Below are positions 1-4,996 of a DNA stretch of 5,621 nucleotides, in pieces. Numbering within the stretch: the stretch's first letter is position 1; the number at the start of each line of letters is the position of its first letter. Origin of the DNA: Desulfonatronum sp. (lineage in GTDB: Bacteria > Desulfobacterota > Desulfovibrionia > Desulfovibrionales > Desulfonatronaceae); the NCBI GenBank assembly GCA_007127655.1, contig SKYX01000168.1, positions 1-5,621 on the forward strand, given 5' to 3'. The position numbers were made by a program, and so were the translations under genes. The notes below the pieces were generated by a model that was not told the origin of the DNA, ran no database searches, and was given only the letters and a program-made list of their open reading frames with translations.

Positions 1-557
1 ACGTTCATGGGGATTCCGCCAAAGCTGCTCATGGCGTCCACGATCAGGGACCGATGGTGGCGGACCACCAGATCGCCGACGTCCTGAAGGGGGTTGAGCA
101 TGCCGGTGGATGTTTCGCAGTGGACCACGGCCACGTGCGAGATGGCTCGATCCTCTCGGAGCGTGATGTTGACGTCCTCCAGATCCAGCGGGCCGGTGTC
201 GCCGAAGTCCAAGACGTCGAAAGGAATGGGCAGCCGTTTGGCGATCATGGCGATCCGGTCACCGTAGTGACCATTGCTCAGGACCAGCAGCTTGCCGTGC
301 CGGGGAACAACCGTGCCGAGGCAGGCTTCAACGCTGAACGTCCCGCTGCCCTGCATCAGCACGGTGGTGTATCCGGAGGCCGGAGTGGCCAGCCGGGTCA
401 ACCGATTCCGGATAACCTGGACAATATCGTTGTATTCCGCGTCCCAGGTGCACCAGTCACGAAGCATGGCGGCACGCACCCCGTGAGAGGTGGACAAGGG
501 CCCCGGAGTCAACAACAAATAAGGATTGTCCGGGATTTCAATCTGGTTTGGTTCCAT
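1..557 (-). CDS. phnW: 2-aminoethylphosphonate--pyruvate transaminase, N-terminal part (3' end outside window)
   Basis: PLP-dependent fold-type I (class V) aminotransferase that moves the amino group of 2-aminoethylphosphonate to pyruvate, giving phosphonoacetaldehyde and alanine in the cytoplasm. 185 codons are visible, about half of the usual ~365. Family signatures in order: LLLTPGPLSTS (14-24), DWCTWDAEYN (34-43), VLMQGSGTFSVEA (66-78), the glycine-rich stretch that holds the cofactor phosphate; NGHYGDR (95-101), where I would expect NGAYG; VHCETSTGMLNP (145-156); and IVDAMSSFGGIP (172-183), whose Asp174 should contact the PLP pyridine nitrogen. The PLP lysine lies just past the edge. The ATG at 557 is preceded by AGGAG with 8 bases of spacing. 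The near-continuous match to PhnW sets it apart from generic serine-pyruvate or alanine-glyoxylate transaminases. The adjacent importer favours catabolism, but PhnW also serves phosphonate biosynthesis, and the missing downstream gene would decide this. Confidence 0.93.
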   Translation of the reverse strand, partial: MEPNQIEIPDNPYLLLTPGPLSTSHGVRAAMLRDWCTWDAEYNDIVQVIRNRLTRLATPASGYTTVLMQGSGTFSVEACLGTVVPRHGKLLVLSNGHYGDRIAMIAKRLPIPFDVLDFGDTGPLDLEDVNITLREDRAISHVAVVHCETSTGMLNPLQDVGDLVVRHHRSLIVDAMSSFGGIPMN

Positions 558-764
558 GCGGAGAGCTCCTTCGCGGTTGGTATTCAGTCGTGTTGTGCCA
601 ATTCCCGGATGACAAGCACGGGATGATCACGGTCGAGTGCCAACCTCCAGGCGCAATTCCTCAAATCGGTCCAGACTTTCTTGTTCGGAAAAGGTATGCA
701 TGGATGATTGCCTGTCGCTTTCCGGTTTTTCACGGGGTTTGCGGATTGATGGTGAAAGGAAAGA
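558..764 (-). other. Predicted long 5' leader of phnW (non-coding)
   Basis: About 200 bases lie between the predicted promoter (-10 at 771-776) and the phnW start. I see no convincing gene here. The part nearest the promoter (665-770) is related in sequence to the leader of the upstream glycosyltransferase gene, including a 24-base block with 20 identities (680-703 against 2000-2023). The only reading frame that looks faintly protein-like is a 24-codon ORF at complement 627-701, with no good ribosome binding site. Whether this leader folds or regulates cannot be told from one sequence. Confidence 0.4.
566..570 (-). promoter_or_regulatory. Ribosome binding site of phnW
   Basis: AGGAG on the minus strand, 8 bases before the ATG at 557. 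It fixes the start used here, and the PhnW family N-terminus (short lead into LLTPGP) agrees. Confidence 0.8.
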
Positions 765-822
765 GTATCCACTATGCCCGGTCAATGTTACAGAAGTATG
801 ATGACTTTGTTACGATTGTGTC
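665..822. repeat. Promoter-leader direct repeat, copy A (upstream of phnW)
   Basis: Diverged direct repeat of 1985-2146. Landmarks fall in the same order and nearly the same spacing: ATCGGTCC at 665 and 1985; a 24-base block at 680 and 2000 (20/24 identical); CTTTCCGG at 718 and 2037; and a 50-base block at 773 and 2097 (40/50 identical by hand count). One net 4-base indel separates the last two. Each copy lies upstream of a minus-strand gene and holds its predicted promoter, so this looks like a duplicated regulatory region rather than an insertion element. Differences fall at all codon positions, which argues against a conserved coding frame. Confidence 0.75.
771..814 (-). promoter_or_regulatory. 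Pho-box-like promoter of phnW
   Basis: On the minus strand three 7-bp units recur every 11 bp: CGTAACA (808-814), CATCATA (797-803) and TGTAACA (786-792), followed by TTGA. The two GTAACA cores are exactly 22 bp apart. Nine bases after the last unit comes CATAGT (771-776), matching TATAAT at 4 of 6 positions. Tandem 7-bp half-sites with 4-bp spacers replacing the -35, with a -10 about 10 bp downstream, is the known layout of PhoB-activated promoters. The same design precedes the other two transcription units. Binding by PhoB itself is inferred; another OmpR-family regulator could use such an array. Confidence 0.62.
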
Positions 823-842
823 AGGCACGGGGATGGAAGTCG

Positions 843-856
843 CGTTTCGCGAAACG
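843..856. other. Perfect 14-bp palindrome
   Basis: CGTTTCGCGAAACG is its own reverse complement. It lies between the glycosyltransferase stop and the phnW Pho-box-like array. It could be a dimeric regulator site, or a short hairpin ending the glycosyltransferase transcript, but no T-run follows on either strand, so a classical intrinsic terminator is not supported. Confidence 0.35.
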
Positions 857-892
857 TAACGGACTTGTGGAGGGAGCTTCGTCTTTGTGATT

Positions 893-1909
893 TCAGTCGT
901 CCAAGCCATGCATGTTCAACAAATGCAGATTGCCCAGGAATTGCTCGGTACAGCGCTCCCAGGAATAGGTTTCGGCGTGGCTGCGGCAGGTCTGGGGAGA
1001 GAGGGGCAGGGCCCGGTGTACGGCCTCGCCGAGGTCGTCGGACAGCCATCCGGTCTTGCCGTGGACGACCACGTTTTGGGGTCCGGTTACCGGGTAGGCG
1101 GCGACGGGGACGCCGCAAGCCATGGCCTCCAGGAGGACCAGGCCGAAGGTGTCCGTGGTGCTGGGGAAGACGAAGATGTCCGCGGCGGCCAGGTGGGCGG
1201 CCAGTTCCTCGCCGCGTTTGGCTCCGACGAAGCGGACGTCCGGATAGGCCGCATTGAGCTTCGCGAAAGCCGGCCCGTCGCCGACCACGTACTTGGTGCC
1301 GGGAATGTCCAGGCGGAGAAAATCCTCGATATTCTTCTCCACGGCCACCCGGCCCATGAACATGGAAATGGGACGCGGTGCGTCCAGGTAGTCCTTGCTC
1401 CGCGGACGAAAGAGCCCGGTATCCACGCCCCGGGACCACAGCTTCAGGTTGGAGAAGCCACGGGAGCGCAGTTCGTCCATCAACTCCGGCGAGGCGGTCA
1501 TCACGGCCTTGGATGGTTTGTGGAACCAGCGGAAAAAGGAGTAGGAGGCCCGAAGAGGTACGGGGAACCGCAGTCGGATGTATTCCGGCAGACGGGTGTG
1601 GTAGGCCGTCGTGAACCCCTTGCCGCGCTTCCAGCAGTAGACTCGACCGGCCCAGCCCAGGGGGCCCTCGTTGGCGATGTGCACCGCGTCCGGGCAATAG
1701 TCGTCCAGGATGCGGGCCACCTTGCGCCAGGGAAACAGGGCCAGGCGGATTTCCGGGTACGTGGGGCAGGGCAGGCCTGGAAACATGTCCGGACTGAGCA
1801 CGAGAACCACATGACCATTTTCCCGGAGGATGCGGACCGTGTTCTCCAGGGTGGTGACCACGCCGTTGATCAGCGGGGTCCAGACGTCGGTGATCAGGGC
1901 GATACGCAT
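893..1909 (-). CDS. GT4-family glycosyltransferase, SqdX/MgtA-like (putative glycolipid synthase)
   Basis: Complete 338-residue GT-B retaining glycosyltransferase, presumably using a nucleotide sugar at the inner face of the membrane. N-terminal Glyco_transf_4-like domain: MRIALITDVWTPLINGVV (1-18), with the Asn-Gly acceptor loop at 15-16, and HIANEGPLG (77-85). C-terminal Glycos_transf_1 domain: SRGVD (159-163), GRVAVEKN (186-193) with the expected donor-phosphate Arg187 and Lys192, GDGP (210-213), and PSTTDTFGLVLLEAMACG (249-266). That last motif carries the E-x7-E element in the Asp253/Glu261 form. There are no transmembrane segments. The ATG at 1909 has a strong TTGGAGG upstream; an in-frame ATG at 1948 would add 13 residues before the normal MRIALITD beginning and is disfavoured. 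The nearest families are alpha-mannosyl/glucosyl transferases and sulfoquinovosyl transferase SqdX. Donor and acceptor are not determinable here. A Pho-type promoter suggests phosphate-sparing lipid glycosylation (inference). Confidence 0.88.
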   Translation of the reverse strand: MRIALITDVWTPLINGVVTTLENTVRILRENGHVVLVLSPDMFPGLPCPTYPEIRLALFPWRKVARILDDYCPDAVHIANEGPLGWAGRVYCWKRGKGFTTAYHTRLPEYIRLRFPVPLRASYSFFRWFHKPSKAVMTASPELMDELRSRGFSNLKLWSRGVDTGLFRPRSKDYLDAPRPISMFMGRVAVEKNIEDFLRLDIPGTKYVVGDGPAFAKLNAAYPDVRFVGAKRGEELAAHLAAADIFVFPSTTDTFGLVLLEAMACGVPVAAYPVTGPQNVVVHGKTGWLSDDLGEAVHRALPLSPQTCRSHAETYSWERCTEQFLGNLHLLNMHGLDD

Positions 1910-2088
1910 GTTTCCTCCAAGGTGGTCGTTTCCGGCTCGATGCGTCACGTGTTCAGCTTCGGGCGAGGTTGTCCGAATCGGTCTATCGGTCCGTTCTGCC
2001 TTGATCGAAAAAGGTATCCACGGTCACTTTTCGGAACTTTCCGGGACTCTTTTCGCGGCGTTGCGTTGCATTGGCCTGAACAGCAATG
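1910..2088 (-). other. Predicted 5' leader of the glycosyltransferase gene (non-coding)
   Basis: About 180 bases separate the predicted start of transcription (near 2088) from the ATG at 1909. I see no gene in it on either strand. Positions 1985-2088 are homologous to the phnW leader; the last 70 bases before the gene are not. A local direct repeat ATCGGTC occurs twice here (1977-1983 and 1985-1991). Confidence 0.4.
1914..1920 (-). promoter_or_regulatory. Ribosome binding site of the glycosyltransferase
   Basis: TTGGAGG on the minus strand, 4 bases (AAAC) before the ATG at 1909. It decides the start in favour of MRIALITD over the longer frame beginning at 1948, which lacks a comparable site. 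Confidence 0.8.
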
Positions 2089-2146
2089 CCGCCATATATG
2101 CCCGGTCACTGTTACAGGAGCATGGCGGTTTTGTGGCGATTGCGTC
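1985..2146. repeat. Promoter-leader direct repeat, copy B (upstream of the glycosyltransferase)
   Basis: Partner of the repeat at 665-822, in the same orientation. It contains the glycosyltransferase promoter array. Unlike copy A it also carries an inverted repeat, CCGCCAT (2089-2095) with ATGGCGG (2122-2128), spanning the -10 and the last two array units. The two copies flank the glycosyltransferase gene, so either a gene-plus-promoter unit was inserted or the phnW upstream region was duplicated. Confidence 0.75.
2095..2138 (-). promoter_or_regulatory. Pho-box-like promoter of the glycosyltransferase
   Basis: Minus-strand units 11 bp apart: CGCCACA (2132-2138), CGCCATG (2121-2127) and TGTAACA (2110-2116), followed by GTGA. 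Nine bases further is CATATA (2095-2100) as the -10 candidate, with TATATG two bases on as an alternative. The third unit is identical to the third unit of the phnW array and sits at the matching place in the repeat. The first two units have drifted (CGCC in place of CGTA/CATC), so affinity may differ. Confidence 0.58.
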
Positions 2147-2178
2147 GAATCCGGCATGAGGGGACGTATGCCGCAAAT

Positions 2179-2222
2179 CGTCACAAGAGCGACATGAAAT
2201 CGTCACATGAATGCGCCATGTT
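2179..2222 (+). promoter_or_regulatory. Pho-box-like promoter of the phosphonate importer operon
   Basis: Plus-strand units 11 bp apart: CGTCACA (2179-2185), CGACATG (2190-2196) and CGTCACA (2201-2207), followed by TGAA and a weaker TGCGCCA (2212-2218). The flanking AAAT makes an exact 11-base repeat, AAATCGTCACA, at 2175 and 2197. A weak -10 candidate, CATGTT (2217-2222), lies nine bases after the third unit, as in the other two promoters, giving a leader of about 40 bases. This array is not part of the duplicated block and faces the other way, so it is an independent instance of the same design. The upstream in-frame ATG at 2207 lies inside it, which supports the later GTG start. Confidence 0.65.
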
Positions 2223-2255
2223 GGAAGGGAACAATCACCCCTGACAACCCTTTCC

Positions 2256-2262
2256 AAGGAGG
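2256..2262 (+). promoter_or_regulatory. Ribosome binding site fixing a GTG start
   Basis: AAGGAGG ends 4 bases before GTG at 2267. The in-frame ATG at 2207 has no such site and would put about 20 odd residues in front of a clean signal peptide. Confidence 0.85.
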
Positions 2263-2266
2263 TCTC

Positions 2267-3283
2267 GTGACAATTCGCGCTCTTTTGCATTCCCTTGCCC
2301 TGGTGACGACGTGCTTGCTGCTGGCGGCCATTTCCGCTTCGGCCCAGTCGCCGACGCAGCCGCCAAAACAGCCTTCGGGCACGGTGACATTCTACTCCTC
2401 CATGGTTCTGGACGTGGTGGAGCCGATCATCCAGGAGTTCGAGTCCCGGCATCCAGGAGTGAAGATCGACCTGCTCTATTCCGGCAGCGTGGAACTGGAG
2501 CAACGGATTTTCGCGGAGATCGAGGCCGGGAACCTCCGTGCCGATCTGATCTGGGCGGCCAATCCAGCCCTGTTTCTGAACCTGAAAAACGCAGGCTGGC
2601 TGATGCCGTATGAGTCGCCCCAGGCCGCCGCGATTCCGGATCTGCTCAAGGATCCGGATCACATGTTTATCGCCGGCCGGGTGCACAACATGGGCATCGG
2701 CTACAACACGCGCCTGGTCGCGTCGGACAAGGTTCCCCAGACCTGGGCCGAGTTTTTGGAATGGGGCCCCAAGGCGGCACTGGCCAGCCCGCTGCACAGC
2801 GGAACCAACTTCAACATGCTCGGAGCTTTCGTGACCAACGAGGACATCGGTTGGGAATGGTTCGAGAAGGCCAGGAAAAATGGCGTCAAGGTGGTTCGCG
2901 GCACGGGAGACGTGACCCGGGGATTGGTCAGCGGGGAGTTCGCGGTGATCAAGGGCATCGACTACATCATGGCCGGCCAGGCCAGCGAAGGTGCTCCCGT
3001 GGCCTTTGTCTTCCCCAAAGACGGGGTCCTTTCCCTGCCCAGCCCCATCGCCATCGGTCGCAACGCCCGCAACCCGGAAGGGGCCAAGGCGTTTCTGGAT
3101 TTCATCATTTCCAAGGAAGGGCAGCAGGTCCTGGTGGATCGTCACTTCCTGCCTGTACGTACCGACGTGGCACCGCCTCCGGGATTGCCTTCACCCTCGG
3201 AAATCAAGGCCCTGGACGTGGACTTCGACTGGATGGCCGAGCACGGCTCCGAGTTGCGGGAACGGTTCGCCACCATTTACTAA
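2267..3283 (+). CDS. ABC importer periplasmic binding protein, FbpA/PhnS-like (putative 2-aminoethylphosphonate)
   Basis: 338-residue secreted solute-binding protein of the AfuA/FbpA type (COG1840-like). It would capture the substrate in the periplasm and deliver it to the permease. Residues 1-26 form a signal peptide: Arg4, a hydrophobic core (about 5-22) and an ASA cleavage site (24-26); Cys16 is not in a lipobox. The mature part starts a family-typical strand, VTFYSSM (40-46), then LLYSGSVELEQRI (69-81), DLIWAANP (93-100), GIGYNT (143-148), KGIDYIMAG (229-237), and the C-terminal ISKEGQQVLVDRHFLPVR (281-298). The paired tyrosines that bind iron in FbpA are not visible; only Tyr233 occurs in the comparable region, arguing against ferric iron. 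Phosphonate specificity is inferred from phnW next door and the Pho-type promoter; other small anions or polyamines remain possible. First gene of the operon, with a GTG start after AAGGAGG. Confidence 0.85.
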   Translation: MTIRALLHSLALVTTCLLLAAISASAQSPTQPPKQPSGTVTFYSSMVLDVVEPIIQEFESRHPGVKIDLLYSGSVELEQRIFAEIEAGNLRADLIWAANPALFLNLKNAGWLMPYESPQAAAIPDLLKDPDHMFIAGRVHNMGIGYNTRLVASDKVPQTWAEFLEWGPKAALASPLHSGTNFNMLGAFVTNEDIGWEWFEKARKNGVKVVRGTGDVTRGLVSGEFAVIKGIDYIMAGQASEGAPVAFVFPKDGVLSLPSPIAIGRNARNPEGAKAFLDFIISKEGQQVLVDRHFLPVRTDVAPPPGLPSPSEIKALDVDFDWMAEHGSELRERFATIY

Positions 3284-4996
3284 ATGCTTCGTTCGTCCCC
3301 AAACGCCCGGCCCTGGCTTGACCATCGCCGGGTGCTTTTTCTGTTTTTGGCCGCCTTTGTACTGATTGTGGTGGTCTATCCGTTGCTTCAGGTAGGTGTG
3401 CGCAGTTTCCTGGCCGAGGACGGGTTTTCCCTGGAAAACTATCGCCAGGTCTTTTTTCAGCCCCGCAACTACGTGGCGCTCTGGAACTCCCTGTGGGTCT
3501 CGGTGTTGTCCACCGTGCTGGGCACGGTCATCGGAATACTCGCCGCGTTCGCGGTCCAGCGCACGGACATTCCCTGGAAAAACACCTTTCGGGTGCTGCT
3601 GGTGCTGCCTCTGGCCATTCCGCCGTTGTTCAGCGCCATGGGCTGGGTCCAGCTGGCCGGTCCCGTGGGGTTGCTCACCCAGGCCTACGCGGGGATGTTC
3701 GGCGTTTCCGCAGCCCCCTGGAACGTCTACAGCGCAACGGGGATCGTCTTCGTGCTGGCGGTGAACAATTATCCCTTCGTGTTCATCACCGTTTCCGGGG
3801 CCCTGCAGCGCATGGACTCCAGCCTGGAAGAGGCGGCCCGGACTTCCGGGGCGGGCTCGTGGCGGATCATGCGCGACATCACCCTGCCGCTGGTGCGTCC
3901 GGCGATTTACGGCGGAGCGCTGCTGGCCTTCGTCTCCTCCATCGACAATTTCGGAATTCCGGCGGTCCTGGGCATGCGCGCCCAGTTCTACGTGCTGACC
4001 ACGCGGATCTACGAGGCCCTGACCATCCCGAACATGCCCCTGGCCACGGCCATGAGCGTGCTGCTGATCCTGATCGCCCTGTTCTCGATGCTGGCCTTTC
4101 GGCGAGCCGAGGGCCATACCGGGCAGTACGCCGTGGTTGGCGGCAAGTCGGTCACCCCAAGCATCGTTCGCCTGGGAAGGTGGCGAACGGCGGTCACCGC
4201 CGGGCTGCTGACGCTGATTTTCGTGATCGTGATCCTGCCGCTGTTTGCCCTGGTTCTGACGTCGTTCCTGCGCTTCTGGGGCGCGGACCTGACCTGGGAC
4301 AACCTGACCCTGCGCCACTATCTGGCCGTACTGCAGTCCGCCGGAGCGAGACGGGGCATCGTGAACAGCCTGATTCTCGCCCCGGCCGCGGCCACCATCC
4401 TGATGGCCGTTACGGCCATGGTCTCCTATCTCCACGTCAAGGTCCGTTACCGGGGGGCCGGGCTGCTGGACGCCGCGGGGATCATTCCCTTTGCCCTGCC
4501 AGGCTCGGTGATCGGCGTGTCCATGATCCTGGCCTGGAGCAATCCTGTCTTCGGCCCGACCCTGTACGGCACTATCTGGATTCTCCTCGTGGCCTACCTG
4601 ATGCGCTACATGGCCTTTGGCCTGCAAAGCACCCGGGCCACGCTGCAACAGATCCACAACTCCCTGGAGGAGGCGGCCTGGACGTCCGGGGCCGGCGGGT
4701 TGCGGGCTCTCAAGGACATCACCCTGCCCCTGCTGCGGCCCGGTCTGGTGGCCGGGTGGGTGCTGATCTTTATCTCCTCTTTCAACGAGCTGACCGTGTC
4801 CGTGCTGATCTGGACCTCGGGATCGGAAACCATCGGGGTCTGGATCTTTCTGATGCAGGATTCGGGATTCATCGGCCGGGCCAGTGCCCTGGCCGTATTG
4901 TGCCTGCCGGTGATGCTTACCCTCTACGTGCTGATGCAATGGCTGGCCAGGCTGGAGGAACGCAAAATCGTCCAACAAACCCGGAGTACCCCATGA
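3284..4996 (+). CDS. ABC importer permease, fused double-domain (FbpB/PhnU2-like)
   Basis: 570-residue inner-membrane permease made of two consecutive BPD_transp_1 halves in one chain, as in FbpB and the putative 2-AEP permease family often called PhnU2 (~550 residues). It forms the whole translocation path, so no second permease gene is needed. About six hydrophobic segments per half: roughly 17-39, 66-90, 101-124, 149-170, 207-228 and 252-272, then 302-328, 362-384, 396-420, 424-445, 487-503 and 533-554. The cytoplasmic EAA loops that dock on the ATPase are LEEAARTSGAG (181-191) and LEEAAWTSGAG (461-471), each followed by DITLPL and RP, exactly 280 residues apart. The ATG directly abuts the TAA of the binding protein and has no clear Shine-Dalgarno of its own, implying translational coupling. 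Transport of 2-AEP is inferred from context; the fold is clear. Confidence 0.9.
   Translation: MLRSSPNARPWLDHRRVLFLFLAAFVLIVVVYPLLQVGVRSFLAEDGFSLENYRQVFFQPRNYVALWNSLWVSVLSTVLGTVIGILAAFAVQRTDIPWKNTFRVLLVLPLAIPPLFSAMGWVQLAGPVGLLTQAYAGMFGVSAAPWNVYSATGIVFVLAVNNYPFVFITVSGALQRMDSSLEEAARTSGAGSWRIMRDITLPLVRPAIYGGALLAFVSSIDNFGIPAVLGMRAQFYVLTTRIYEALTIPNMPLATAMSVLLILIALFSMLAFRRAEGHTGQYAVVGGKSVTPSIVRLGRWRTAVTAGLLTLIFVIVILPLFALVLTSFLRFWGADLTWDNLTLRHYLAVLQSAGARRGIVNSLILAPAAATILMAVTAMVSYLHVKVRYRGAGLLDAAGIIPFALPGSVIGVSMILAWSNPVFGPTLYGTIWILLVAYLMRYMAFGLQSTRATLQQIHNSLEEAAWTSGAGGLRALKDITLPLLRPGLVAGWVLIFISSFNELTVSVLIWTSGSETIGVWIFLMQDSGFIGRASALAVLCLPVMLTLYVLMQWLARLEERKIVQQTRSTP

Noticed and set aside
843..856. 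Intrinsic terminator of the glycosyltransferase gene
   Set aside because: The stem is at most six pairs with almost no loop, and no T-run follows on the minus strand.
548..859. Plus-strand 103-codon frame in the phnW upstream region whose C-terminal part resembles the frame ending at 2159
   Set aside because: The similarity (YARSMLQ against YARSLLQ) comes from the DNA repeat. Differences between copies fall at all codon positions and sit on the 11-bp-periodic promoter array, so a regulatory explanation is better.
1910..1948. Longer start for the glycosyltransferase
   Set aside because: The family begins with MRIALITD, and TTGGAGG directly precedes that ATG. The extra 13 residues are unsupported.
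665..2146. Direct repeats as ends of a mobile element carrying the glycosyltransferase
   Set aside because: There is no transposase or integrase, no terminal inverted repeats and no target duplication. Both copies contain promoters correctly placed for the gene below them.
887..2197. 436-codon open frame on the plus strand opposite the glycosyltransferase
   Set aside because: It shadows the glycosyltransferase and runs through both the gene and its promoter region, with no recognisable motif and no ribosome binding site supporting its start.
2207..2266. Upstream ATG start for the binding protein
   Set aside because: It has no ribosome binding site, falls inside the Pho-box-like array, and adds residues ahead of a proper signal peptide. 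GTG at 2267 after AAGGAGG is better.
3191..4978. 595-codon open frame on the minus strand opposite the permease
   Set aside because: It is antisense to a clear permease with intact motifs. Its translation is a low-complexity mix rich in Gln, Gly, His, Arg and Asp, typical of the shadow of a high-GC gene.
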